Part shown: positions 48,739 to 57,767 of the stretch, in pieces
Position numbering within the stretch: position 1 is the stretch's first letter
Layout: each line of letters starts with the position of its first letter
NCBI GenBank assembly: GCA_012729675.1
Contig: JAAYCR010000023.1
Location: 1-57,882, forward strand
Length of the DNA: 57,882 nucleotides
DNA from: Phycisphaerae bacterium
Lineage (GTDB): Bacteria; Planctomycetota; Phycisphaerae; Sedimentisphaerales; Anaerohalosphaeraceae
Reading direction: 5' to 3'
Position numbers and translations under genes: made by a program
Notes under the pieces: model-generated
Seen by the model: only the letters and a program-made list of their open reading frames with translations
Databases searched by the model: none
What the model was told of the DNA's origin: nothing

Positions 48739-50670
48739 ATGGAACATTATCGGGCTTATAAGTGGGCGGCCGTGGGTTTTTTGGTTGTTTTTGCGGGGTT
48801 TGTGGGGGCGGTGTCGTATTGGTCGGGGCCGGCGTCGGTCGAGGCGGTCGTTGAGCCGTCGGCACCGGTTGCTGCGCCGGGCGGCCGCGTTGCTCCGTCG
48901 GCCGAGAAATTGGCCGGGGGGGCGAATGTGGACATTCAGCCGCTACTATCCAGTGAGAATGAGTTGTTTTTGCAGGGGATGATTGAGCAATTTTCGACGA
49001 GGCCAGCGGTTGGGAGCGCGGCGACCGTGTCCGCTGCGTCGATTGCGTCGGCCACAAATGAGCCGATTGTTGTGGCATCGTCCGCCCCGTCCGCATCGTC
49101 AGGGTCTGATGCGGGTGCGTCGTCCGCTTCGGGCGGTTCGACCTCCGGCGGGGCAGGATCGACAGCCACTGAGAGCACTCCCCCTCGCAGGACCACCGGC
49201 GTCGGTGTCGGTGGTCGCAATGTCGGTGCCAATAGTACTGAACTTAGAATACCCGCTACGTTTCCCATCGTACATCATAAATATTTTATAGGCGAACGGG
49301 AACTTTTCGGTTACTCTCCTTTGTATCAGCCGAATACCGTTACATTCGACATAAATAATAGACCAACGATTCGCGTTGGAAACATCATACAATCTTTGAC
49401 AGGGAATAGCTGGACAGAAAATAACTGGTACACTGCAGCCAGACGCGTTTTTGCAGGTTGGCGTTATGCGGTTCAAACCGGCCCTTTTACCGATGAACGC
49501 GTCGTATTTGACAGTGACGGATGGGCATACACGATTATTAATAATTATTATCACAACAGGCCTAACACGCCTTGGGAAGCCCGCCTACTTTATTCTCCGG
49601 ATTACTGCGTAAGTTCAACGCCGACTTGGAAAGGCCTGTACCTGGGTGAAGGAAAAGCACGTATAGAATTCAACGATTCTGGGAATCTATCGGATTATCC
49701 GCCTGCGGTCCTTAGATGGTCTCGCCCGTACCCAGACCCTACTCCTGCGGTAGATACGCTGCATCTCGATGTGCTGAGCAAAAACGGACAAACTCTTATT
49801 ATCAGCGATTCGACAGTAATTACTACTATCTGGATGGGTGGTTATCAGGCCGGGGGTGGAAATTGGTCGGTCTCAACAGGCAGTAAGATTCATATTGTTT
49901 ATCCGGAAAATGATGGTCAATCTAACGGGACTCCGCAGTATGCAGTAACCTACAACCGCAGCAGCCGAACGCTGTCCTCTCCGTTTCTGCTGGGGTATGG
50001 CGCAACCGGGGACCCTGGCAATCCCCCTGATCGTCATTGCGTGCCGGCGATTACGGTTGATCGCGACGGGTATTTACATGTCATCTTAGGTGCTCATAAC
50101 AGGCCGCTGCAATATCGAAAATCACTCGCGGCGAACAGTACTGCTGGATGGTCGGACGTGGAGGATATTGGATTAGCGTCCGTCAATTCCGGATATAAAA
50201 ACGTCTTTACCTATGTCTCTCTCATTTGCGGGAATAATAATTCGATACATGTTGTCGCTCGTGCCTCCGGGCATGGGGGGCCTATACATACCGGCAAGCA
50301 TTTTCTTGTGTATTTCCGCAAGAAGGAAAATCATTCATGGGAAGTGCTGAATGAACTTGTCATTCCATTCAAAACCAATTATAGCAATTATTATCATAAT
50401 TTAAACATCGACCGCAAAGGCCGATTGTTTCTGAGTTATATGTATTTTGCCAATTGGATGCTTCAATCTGAAATAGCCGCCTATCGGGCGAAATGGCCAA
50501 CAGAAATAATTACATTGAACAGGAATAAAATAGACAAAACAGACCCGGCGGGTTGGCGATATGATTGCAGAGGCGCAAAGCCGCATGATCCTGTTATCCT
50601 GATGTCGGATGACGGGGGAGACACATGGAAGCTTGTTACGACTGGCGATTTCGTCGAGGGTGTTCTGTAA
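48739..50670 (+). CDS. Membrane-anchored BNR-4 type beta-propeller protein
   Basis: 643 residues. Residues about 7-29 form one N-terminal membrane anchor (VGFLVVFAGFVGAV); about 35-165 are an Ala/Ser/Gly/Pro-rich, low-complexity spacer; the rest (about 170-640) has blade-like repeats such as VVFDSDGWAYTIINN, ITVDRDGYLHVILGAH and NLNIDRKGRLFLSYMY, and the ending VILMSDDGGDTWK, an Asp-box-like turn. This matches the BNR_4 beta-propeller proteins, some of which are polysaccharide lyases. Being first in an exopolysaccharide locus it may bind or trim the polymer outside the cytoplasm; enzymatic activity is not shown. GGGGG precedes the ATG at 48739; a GTG at 48709 is less likely. Confidence 0.7.
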   Translation: MEHYRAYKWAAVGFLVVFAGFVGAVSYWSGPASVEAVVEPSAPVAAPGGRVAPSAEKLAGGANVDIQPLLSSENELFLQGMIEQFSTRPAVGSAATVSAASIASATNEPIVVASSAPSASSGSDAGASSASGGSTSGGAGSTATESTPPRRTTGVGVGGRNVGANSTELRIPATFPIVHHKYFIGERELFGYSPLYQPNTVTFDINNRPTIRVGNIIQSLTGNSWTENNWYTAARRVFAGWRYAVQTGPFTDERVVFDSDGWAYTIINNYYHNRPNTPWEARLLYSPDYCVSSTPTWKGLYLGEGKARIEFNDSGNLSDYPPAVLRWSRPYPDPTPAVDTLHLDVLSKNGQTLIISDSTVITTIWMGGYQAGGGNWSVSTGSKIHIVYPENDGQSNGTPQYAVTYNRSSRTLSSPFLLGYGATGDPGNPPDRHCVPAITVDRDGYLHVILGAHNRPLQYRKSLAANSTAGWSDVEDIGLASVNSGYKNVFTYVSLICGNNNSIHVVARASGHGGPIHTGKHFLVYFRKKENHSWEVLNELVIPFKTNYSNYYHNLNIDRKGRLFLSYMYFANWMLQSEIAAYRAKWPTEIITLNRNKIDKTDPAGWRYDCRGAKPHDPVILMSDDGGDTWKLVTTGDFVEGVL

Positions 50671-50719
50671 GATGTATGAAAAGGTTTGAATGTAAATACG
50701 AATGTCGGGGTTATCAAAA

Positions 50720-51829
50720 ATGATAAAAGTGATCTGCGTGTGTGGTGCTCGTCCCAATTTTATGAAGATTGCCCCGATTATGAAGGCATTTAAAGAAAAC
50801 GGTGGATTTCAGACCCTGTTGGTTCACACGGGCCAGCATTATGACCAGAAGATGAGTGCTTTATTCTTTGACGAACTCAAGATTCCAAAGCCTGATATCA
50901 ATTTGGAAATTGGTTCTGGTTCGCATGCTGTTCAGACTGCGGAGGTGATGAAACGTTTCGAGCCGGTGGTGCTGGAGTTTAAGCCCGATTATGTACTGGT
51001 TGTCGGCGACGTTAACAGCACGATCGCCTGCGGATTGGTGACGGTAAAACTGGGGGTTCAATTGATTCATGTAGAAGCAGGCCTTCGCAGCTTTGATCGA
51101 TCTATGCCGGAAGAAATCAATCGAGTTCTGACAGATTCCATTAGTGATATTCTTTTTGTGACCGAGCAATCCGGCATCGACAATCTCAACCGCGAAGGCA
51201 TTAATTCCGACAAAGTACATTTGGTGGGCAATGTGATGATCGACACACTGCTGGCCAACAGGGAAAAGGCCGAGCAGTCACCGATTTTGGAGCAGTTGGG
51301 GCTGGAAAAGAAAAAGCATGCCGTTATTACGCTGCATCGTCCCAGTAATGTTGATGACATGGATAATTTTTCAAAGATTATTTCGGCATTTGAGGTTATT
51401 CAAAAAGATTTAAAACTGATTTTTCCGATCCATCCCAGAACCCAAAAGAATCTTGAAGGTTCGTTTTTGAAGACACGAATTGACTCAATGGCAAATCTTG
51501 TTTTGAGTGAACCGATTGGCTATCTTGACTTTTTAAAGCTGACTGCACACTCTGCATTGGTTATAACCGATTCGGGCGGCATACAAGAAGAAACCACAAT
51601 TCTGCAGATCCCTTGTATGACTTTACGAGAAAATACGGAACGACCTGTAACGCTAACCGAAGGTACAAATAAACTTGTCCATGTTGATACACAAGATATA
51701 CTCAAGCACTATAATATAATTAAATCCAATGATTTTGAGGCAAGAGGGGCAATACCGAAGTATTGGGATGGTAAGGCCGCTGCGAGGATTGTGGAAATAA
51801 TAAAATCGAAATTCTATGAAAGTAATTAA
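50720..51829 (+). CDS. wecB: UDP-N-acetylglucosamine 2-epimerase (non-hydrolysing)
   Basis: Converts UDP-GlcNAc to UDP-ManNAc, a precursor of ManNAc/ManNAcA in surface polysaccharides. 369 residues. Visible: CGARPNFMKIAPIM, HTGQHYD, VVGDVNSTIACG, HVEAGLRSFDRSMPEEINR, ITLHRPSNVD and ITDSGGIQEE, all hallmarks of the WecB/MnaA family. The ATG at 50720 is preferred; one six codons upstream (50702) has a poorer ribosome site. Followed after four bases by the glycosyltransferase gene, in a locus for a polymer that may contain ManNAc. Confidence 0.93.
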   Translation: MIKVICVCGARPNFMKIAPIMKAFKENGGFQTLLVHTGQHYDQKMSALFFDELKIPKPDINLEIGSGSHAVQTAEVMKRFEPVVLEFKPDYVLVVGDVNSTIACGLVTVKLGVQLIHVEAGLRSFDRSMPEEINRVLTDSISDILFVTEQSGIDNLNREGINSDKVHLVGNVMIDTLLANREKAEQSPILEQLGLEKKKHAVITLHRPSNVDDMDNFSKIISAFEVIQKDLKLIFPIHPRTQKNLEGSFLKTRIDSMANLVLSEPIGYLDFLKLTAHSALVITDSGGIQEETTILQIPCMTLRENTERPVTLTEGTNKLVHVDTQDILKHYNIIKSNDFEARGAIPKYWDGKAAARIVEIIKSKFYESN

Positions 51830-51833
51830 TTGA

Positions 51834-53048
51834 ATGAGGATAGCATATAAAAATGGAGAAGACCTCAGCAAAGTTGGCGGGGGGCGTGTTCATTTCAGAG
51901 CGGTGGCCAGTGAGTTGGCAAATCTGGGGCATGATGTCTATGTGGTGGCCCCTCAATACAATTCCACGCCCTGGGTTGAGTTCCATTCCGAAGACGTTAA
52001 AAAGATAAAACTGCGGGTTCCGGGGAAAAATGTTCTGGGATATTTTTGTTATCAATTGCAGGTGCTCTTGCTTTTGCCGTGGTTTAAGTTTAAATACAAA
52101 TGGGATGTGCTCTTGGTACGGGGCGGCGGCCCTTCGCCCATGAATGGCTTGATATTTCTGTTTGCACGTTTGCTCGGCATACGCGTTGTTTTGGAATGCA
52201 ATGGGGTGTCATGGCTGGAATTTAAGAGTCGCGGATTCCCTTCATTCATCTGTAAATACGTGCAATTATCCGCATGGTTTCAGGCCAAAACGGCTTCATC
52301 TCTGATCGGCGTAACGCCGGCGATTTGCCGGGCGTATTGCACCTTAGCTAAACGTCCGATTAAGGATAGTTGCCCAATTTCAAACGGTGTCTTTACGGAA
52401 AAGTTTCCGCTTGACCAGCGTCAGGAGATACGAAAAGCGTATGGCTGGGACGATTCGCACATTGTGTTTATTATGCCAAGCGGATTTGCGCCGTGGCATG
52501 GACTAAACGAACTCGTTGAAGCACTGTCCATTCTAACGCCAGATGTTACATCTCGTGTACGTTTTGTTTTACCCGGGAAAGGTAAAATGTTTGATGAAAT
52601 CAAAACGCTTATTATTCAACAGAATCTTGATAGTTTTGTCCAGTTGCCTGGCATTCTAAACCGCGATGAAATACATCGAATATTAGTTGCCGCAGACATC
52701 GGCATGCTTTTACGTCCCAAACCTGGCAAGTTTGAAATTCCCGGGTCTCCCTTGAAACTCTTTGAGTACTTTGGGGCCGGTTTGCCTGTGATTGCGTGCA
52801 GCGACAGTTATCATTCCCAATTGATACCCTATTATTCATTAGGAATCGTTTTGGATGAGAACACGCCTGATGCGATTGCGCGGGCTATCTGTGAAATCGT
52901 GGATACGGGGGGCGCCCGGTTTGATCGTCAGAAAATCCTGGCGACCGCCAGGAATGAATTTGATTGGCGCAAGGTTGCAGAGCGTGTCGCATCGGTGCTG
53001 CAGGGCACAGAACCTCAACTGGAACAGTGGATATCATCGGGCAGTTAG
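51834..53048 (+). CDS. Glycosyltransferase family 4
   Basis: 404 residues, GT-B fold. N-terminal VGGGRVHFRAVASELANLGHDV acceptor-side motif with the GGG loop; middle TPAICRAYC and CPISNGV; C-terminal VFIMPSGFAPWHGLNEL and GSPLKLFEYFGAGLPVIACS, the EX7E-like donor-binding motif (Glu in FEYF). It transfers a sugar to a lipid-linked or protein acceptor in the exopolysaccharide pathway; specificity is not predictable. Starts four bases after wecB, no strong ribosome site, so probably translationally coupled. Confidence 0.85.
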   Translation: MRIAYKNGEDLSKVGGGRVHFRAVASELANLGHDVYVVAPQYNSTPWVEFHSEDVKKIKLRVPGKNVLGYFCYQLQVLLLLPWFKFKYKWDVLLVRGGGPSPMNGLIFLFARLLGIRVVLECNGVSWLEFKSRGFPSFICKYVQLSAWFQAKTASSLIGVTPAICRAYCTLAKRPIKDSCPISNGVFTEKFPLDQRQEIRKAYGWDDSHIVFIMPSGFAPWHGLNELVEALSILTPDVTSRVRFVLPGKGKMFDEIKTLIIQQNLDSFVQLPGILNRDEIHRILVAADIGMLLRPKPGKFEIPGSPLKLFEYFGAGLPVIACSDSYHSQLIPYYSLGIVLDENTPDAIARAICEIVDTGGARFDRQKILATARNEFDWRKVAERVASVLQGTEPQLEQWISSGS

Positions 53049-53097
53049 TAACTGGAGTAATTGTTTCCCCCCCCTCCCCTTTGATTGGATAATCGCA

Positions 53098-54405
53098 ATG
53101 TTTATGTTTTATTTGATCATACTGTTGGCTTTTTATATGCCAACCTTGCCGATTCCGGGATTGGCGACGTTTTGGATAACGGATGTTTTCCTTGCGTTTG
53201 TTTTTATCTGGCGTTTTGTCAGTCCTCCCCGGATGACCATCGAGTATAGACACTATATGTATAGCACATTGATGCTCCCGATGTACGTGTTCGCACTATG
53301 GCTGGGCCTCATTACCATTTTAACATTGTCTGCAACACCGGATGCTGGGTTAGTATCGACTGGTTTTTCCTATTTGGGTCGGCTTCGGCCCATACTTTTT
53401 TTATGGCTTATGATTCCCTATTGCAGTGAAAGACAGCAGCTGTATAAAATGTTCAGGTTTCTAATGATACTTTTTATACTGCAATGTCTGGTGGTGTTTT
53501 GTCAGAAGTTTAATATTGCCGGTATCAACAATTGGTACACCCCCCGATTCAGAATTACGGATGTGTTCGTGAGAGAAGCATATTTGACGGGTAGACGTAC
53601 CATCGGCAGCATCGGCAACCCCAATTCCGTCGGTACGTTTATGAGTCTTATGGCCATGCTGGGCTATTCCGTCTATGTCTTCGGAAAAAGTTATCGGCGA
53701 TGGATCGGTCTTGTAAGTGCGGTTGCTGCATTGATTGTCTGCATCTTTTTTGCCACGACGCGACAAGGTACATTAGCGATCATCCTGGGATGTATTGTGC
53801 TATCAGTTATCGCTTTCTTTCTTGGCAAATTTGGCCGCTTGACCTTTGCCCTCCTGATGGTCTTGTTGGCGTCGCCTCTGCTGATGTACTATTTAGCCCA
53901 GGATTACGATCTTTTTGAACGCTTTGCATTGCTCCGGGGCGAGGTCGGGATAACGGACGTCGGCAGCATGAAATCCCGCCTGCAGTTGTGGCCGGAATTT
54001 TTCCGCGAGTACGGACTATGGGTGTTTATCGGCAAGGGGATCGCTGGATTTTACGCCGCGATCACATGGGATAGCGGATGGCTGATGCTGATTGTCGGCG
54101 GCGGCATTCCGCTTGCGATGTTTTATCTTTGGTGGCTGGTGCGCATCGCCCGCGCTTGCTTCAGGGCACTGCCATATAGAGAAATGGATCCGGTTTTGAC
54201 CGGCTTTATGCTGGCCGGGCCGGCCACGTCCTTTGTTGTGCTTATTACCAATATAGTCAATAATACCTACGCGATGACAAAAATTTCTATCTGGATCGGT
54301 ATGTTTTATATCTTATCGTTGGCTGCGGCGTTTCATTTACAGTGTGCGGCATTCGACCTGCCGGACGGTGAAGAAGATATGACAAATTTTTATGGAGACG
54401 ATTAG
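53098..54405 (+). CDS. O-antigen ligase / Wzy-polymerase-like membrane protein
   Basis: 435 residues with about 11-12 membrane segments. GSIGNPNSVGTFMSLMA and TTRQGTLAIILG are the conserved loop and TRxG motif of the O-antigen ligase/polymerase superfamily; the large periplasmic loop with SRLQLWPEFF and IGKGIAGF follows, as in WaaL/Wzy proteins. It would join repeat units into a polymer or ligate the polymer to its acceptor. ATG at 53098 (or 53104) chosen because the open frame upstream only overlaps the glycosyltransferase. The 50-base gap before it contains a C-run. Confidence 0.82.
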   Translation: MFMFYLIILLAFYMPTLPIPGLATFWITDVFLAFVFIWRFVSPPRMTIEYRHYMYSTLMLPMYVFALWLGLITILTLSATPDAGLVSTGFSYLGRLRPILFLWLMIPYCSERQQLYKMFRFLMILFILQCLVVFCQKFNIAGINNWYTPRFRITDVFVREAYLTGRRTIGSIGNPNSVGTFMSLMAMLGYSVYVFGKSYRRWIGLVSAVAALIVCIFFATTRQGTLAIILGCIVLSVIAFFLGKFGRLTFALLMVLLASPLLMYYLAQDYDLFERFALLRGEVGITDVGSMKSRLQLWPEFFREYGLWVFIGKGIAGFYAAITWDSGWLMLIVGGGIPLAMFYLWWLVRIARACFRALPYREMDPVLTGFMLAGPATSFVVLITNIVNNTYAMTKISIWIGMFYILSLAAAFHLQCAAFDLPDGEEDMTNFYGDD

Positions 54406-54406
54406 T

Positions 54407-54427
54407 AACCCAATTTGGGTTTTTTTT
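54407..54427 (+). terminator. Intrinsic terminator after the ligase/polymerase gene
   Basis: Stem AACCCA/TGGGTT, three-base loop, then a T-run (nine T in all counting the stem end). Starts two bases after the stop codon. The next 190 bases up to the flippase gene have no gene. Confidence 0.75.
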
Positions 54428-54617
54428 CAGGCTTCGGGTCTTTTATGGTTTTTACTTGTTTTTATTGGAATAATGAACTACGACCTCAGATAAAGGGTTA
54501 GGCGACATTGTTGAGCGGGGTGTACAGCTATGCTTTATTTTACCAAACTGCATAACAGTAACACTGGTTGCTTTCAATGTGCCTCATTGTAGGAAGTGAT
54601 GTTTTTTTGAAATCAAT

Positions 54618-56192
54618 ATGACCACTACCCAGCAGTTGAAAAGGCAGTTTCCTCGCAATATCATTGCGGCCGTTTTGTCGTTTTTTGTATTGACCGTCTC
54701 TGCAGTCTTGCTTACCCCATACCTGGTTAATCATTTGGGACCGGCTGCATACGGTTTGATTCCACTTGCCGCATTGCTGACACAATATGTTGCCATTATC
54801 GCTTCTCAAATTTCTCTGGCAGTCAGAAGGTTTCTCGTCATCGAAGCTCAAAAACCAGGCGGAAATCCGAGCATTGTTTTTAATTCCGCTTTGGCTCTTT
54901 TTTTGACGCTGATCGTTGTACAAATCCCTATATTTGCCGTTGTTATTTATAAAGTTGACGCCATTTTCACGATTCCCCCCGAGTTATTGCGGGACGCTCA
55001 AATTCTTTTTGTCTGCAGTGCAGCCAGTTTTCTGCTGTCTCTCTTGTTTGGCGTTTTCGGCATTTCGATCTATGCCGAAAACCGGCTCGATATAAGTTCA
55101 ACCATTGAATTGTCAAGGGGGGTCGGCAGGCTTGTTTTTATTGTGGCGTTTTTCTCAGTGTTTGGCCCCGGCCTCCGATTCATCGGATATACAGATTTGT
55201 TAATGTCCATTTTTGCGGGTCTTGCCAAGCTGTATTACTGGCGAAAACTGACACCGGAGTTAATGATCAATGTTCGGCATATCGACGTAAAAATGATGAA
55301 ACCAATTTTCAAAATGTCCTTTTGGACATTGGTGAATAATATCGGGGCGCTCCTCTATGTTCGAACAGATATCTGGATTATCAATAAATTTATTTCGCCG
55401 GTGGCAGCCGGTCAATATGCGGCCATCCTGGTGATTCTGAATTTTATTAAACAATTAGGTCGGCTGATCAGCAATCAGTTTGGGCCGACGACGATTGCAT
55501 ATTGTGCGAAAAGCGAGTGGGATGCGCTGCGAAAACTGATACAAATGTCGATGAAAATGACCGCGGTTCTGATCGCAGTCCCCATTGGCGTCATCTGTGT
55601 GACCGCTCCAGAACTGCTGAAAACGTGGCTGGGTGACGATTTTGTTTCATTGTCGCCTGTTGTTTGGCTTGTTATCGGCCATCTGTTTATCAATGTCGGG
55701 GTCTATCCGTTAATCTATTGTGTACAGCCGGCCCTCAATCAGGTCAAGCTGCCGGGGCTGGTTACATTTTTTATGGGGATTGCCAATGTAACATGCGTTT
55801 ACACGCTTGGGGTGGCGTTGGATATGGGCGTTGTCGGAGTAGCGTTGGGCGGAGCCATTGTGTTGTCAATGAAGAACGCAATGTTTACAACGCTTCACGG
55901 TGCGGCCGTATTGGGACTTCCAAAGACGGTCTTTATAAGACCGCTAATGAGCAGTCTTCTGGTCTTTCTGTTGATTTTGGTCATCAATTGGCTGCCTGTT
56001 GCCAACTGGGCAGGGTTTTCTTCAGGGTACGCTTATCTGGGGGTTACGGCGGCGTATTTGTCGGCAGTCAGTGTTGTCTTTATCTGGTTTGTGCTTATTA
56101 ATACGCGGGAAAAGAGGCTTTTGGCGGATATGATTCCCGGAAAAGTCGGCTTGCGGTTAAGAAAGAGGGCAGGTTGTGAAGACAGGATTTGA
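54618..56192 (+). CDS. Polysaccharide flippase, Wzx/MOP superfamily
   Basis: 524 residues with 12-14 hydrophobic segments in the MOP (multidrug/oligosaccharidyl-lipid/polysaccharide) exporter layout. Typical features: an early Arg-rich loop (QISLAVRRFLVIEAQ), FWTLVNNIGALLYVRTDIWIINKF with the charged residues in the seventh-helix region, and a long C-terminal half of paired helices. Flips lipid-linked repeat units across the inner membrane. The chosen ATG lacks a clear ribosome site. Ends overlapping the next gene by 17 bases. Confidence 0.88.
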   Translation: MTTTQQLKRQFPRNIIAAVLSFFVLTVSAVLLTPYLVNHLGPAAYGLIPLAALLTQYVAIIASQISLAVRRFLVIEAQKPGGNPSIVFNSALALFLTLIVVQIPIFAVVIYKVDAIFTIPPELLRDAQILFVCSAASFLLSLLFGVFGISIYAENRLDISSTIELSRGVGRLVFIVAFFSVFGPGLRFIGYTDLLMSIFAGLAKLYYWRKLTPELMINVRHIDVKMMKPIFKMSFWTLVNNIGALLYVRTDIWIINKFISPVAAGQYAAILVILNFIKQLGRLISNQFGPTTIAYCAKSEWDALRKLIQMSMKMTAVLIAVPIGVICVTAPELLKTWLGDDFVSLSPVVWLVIGHLFINVGVYPLIYCVQPALNQVKLPGLVTFFMGIANVTCVYTLGVALDMGVVGVALGGAIVLSMKNAMFTTLHGAAVLGLPKTVFIRPLMSSLLVFLLILVINWLPVANWAGFSSGYAYLGVTAAYLSAVSVVFIWFVLINTREKRLLADMIPGKVGLRLRKRAGCEDRI

Positions 56193-57588
56193 TGAGCTTC
56201 AGGCCAAAATTATAAATCAATATTGTGTCGGCTGCGGGATATGTGCCGGCGTCTGCCCTGAACACTGTCTGGAAATGGAATTCACTCAATATGGTGAATA
56301 CAAACCAGTCTTGAAAGGGGATGCCGCTAATTCCGAGCTGAGCGTGAAGGTATGTCCGTTTATGGACGGCATTCCCAACGAGGACGAAATTGCCCGTGAC
56401 CGATTCGGGGGTTATAAAGGAATTCAGCATACCAGCGAAACGGGCTACTATCTCCGGTGTTTGGCAGGCCATGTTACAAATGAGCAAGAGTGGCTAAGTG
56501 CGACCTCCGGGGGTATTATTACCTGGCTTGCTAAACGGCTGCTTGCTGAAAAGAAAGTGAGTGCGGTTGCCTGTGTAAAAGCCGTCGATTCCGCGACAAG
56601 GTTGTTTGATTATTGCCTGATTACCGATCCGAATGATTTGGAAGCATGTAAAAAATCTCGCTATTATCCCGTCGAAGTGTCCCGAATTCTTCAGGAGATC
56701 AAGCGCATCAATGAAAAAGTGCTTTTTGTGGGCTTGCCGTGTTTTATCAAGGGGCTTCATTTGGTCCGACGGCAAGATCCGGCGATTTCAAAGAATATTG
56801 CCTATACGATAGGGCTTTTTTGCGGACACTTAAAGACGAAACATTATGCCGAGTATCTCACTCGATCATGCGGAGTAAATGAAAATGAAATCTGCACCGT
56901 CAATTTTCGCAAAAAAGTTCCGGGCGCTTCAGCCGGTGATTATTCGTTTGAGGTCACCACAAAGGACGGCACGAAGGACATTCCTATGCGCAACGTGTGG
57001 GCAAAGAGTTGGAGCCATAATTTATTTATGCTCGATGCATGTGAATATTGTGATGATGTTATGTCGGAAACGGCGGATGTTGCGGTCGGCGATGCATGGT
57101 TGCCCGAGTATGTCAGCGATTACAGGGGAACAAGCCTTGTTGTGTGTCGTCACCCCGACATTCTTGAGTTGCTTGGCAAGGGGGTAGAGGAGGGGGAACT
57201 TGCACTGGAACCCGTTTCTGTGGAGGCCGTCATCAAGTCACAATCAGGGGGGCTAAGGCAACGGCGGCAGGGTCTTCAGTATCGGTTGTCACGAACGCTT
57301 CGAAAGGGGAAGTGGTGCCCCCCGAAACGTGTTTTGCCCAACCGATTTGCCGGCGGGCTGTTATTTGGAGTGCTGCAAAGGGTTCGAATCAAGACGAAAA
57401 CGCTCAGTCAAACCGCGTTTCTTGAACAAAAGGCAATGGGAGAAGGGCTGGATGTATTTATTCAAACACTAAAACCGTGGATCGCACTGGCGAACACCAT
57501 TAATCGTCTTAGGCATGCCCCGTCGAGGTTAAAAAGAAGATTGTCTCGTGCAAGTAATGTGATTACAGGCGCAAATGAGAAACAATAG
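56176..57588 (+). CDS. Coenzyme F420 hydrogenase beta subunit-like (FrhB family) Fe-S protein
   Basis: 470 residues. CVGCGICAGVCPEHC near residue 17 is a ferredoxin-type [4Fe-4S] motif; a later block VGLPCFIKGLH, IGLFCGHLKTKHY and DACEYCDDVMSETADVAVGDAW contains additional Cys seen in the FrhB N- and C-terminal domains. Such proteins occur in exopolysaccharide loci in many bacteria, often next to pyruvyl transferases, but their reaction there is not established. The last 130 residues are basic. Start is a GTG overlapping the flippase gene by 17 bases. Confidence 0.78.
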   Translation: MKTGFDELQAKIINQYCVGCGICAGVCPEHCLEMEFTQYGEYKPVLKGDAANSELSVKVCPFMDGIPNEDEIARDRFGGYKGIQHTSETGYYLRCLAGHVTNEQEWLSATSGGIITWLAKRLLAEKKVSAVACVKAVDSATRLFDYCLITDPNDLEACKKSRYYPVEVSRILQEIKRINEKVLFVGLPCFIKGLHLVRRQDPAISKNIAYTIGLFCGHLKTKHYAEYLTRSCGVNENEICTVNFRKKVPGASAGDYSFEVTTKDGTKDIPMRNVWAKSWSHNLFMLDACEYCDDVMSETADVAVGDAWLPEYVSDYRGTSLVVCRHPDILELLGKGVEEGELALEPVSVEAVIKSQSGGLRQRRQGLQYRLSRTLRKGKWCPPKRVLPNRFAGGLLFGVLQRVRIKTKTLSQTAFLEQKAMGEGLDVFIQTLKPWIALANTINRLRHAPSRLKRRLSRASNVITGANEKQ

Positions 57589-57605
57589 TCAAAATAGGAT
57601 GTCGG

Positions 57606-57767
57606 GTGGAACTTCCAAATAGAGACAAAGGATTTGATGCGTTTCGAGGTATTGCAATCCTTGGGGTGATTTTAATTCATGCCGCGAGTGCCGGATATGG
57701 AATGCAAGACATGACAGGTCACTCATGGAATTTTTGGTACACAGTGTTTCTAAGATGTAATAGTTAA
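57606..57767 (+). pseudogene. Truncated acyltransferase-3 family gene
   Basis: Frame from GTG 57606 encodes 53 residues: NRDKGFDAFRGIAILGVILIHAA matches the first helix of acyltransferase-3/OafA-type O-acyltransferases (R-G-hydrophobic...H), followed by WNFWYTVFLR, as in the second helix. It then stops at a TAA after only 53 codons, where OafA-type proteins have over 300. The break coincides with sequence that resembles a mobile-element end. It may be a disrupted sugar acetylation gene of the exopolysaccharide locus. Confidence 0.6.

Noticed and set aside
52855-53097. N-terminal extension of the O-antigen ligase-like frame
   Set aside because: The 81 added codons overlap the end of the glycosyltransferase gene and encode no membrane segment; the hydrophobic protein starts at ATG 53098.
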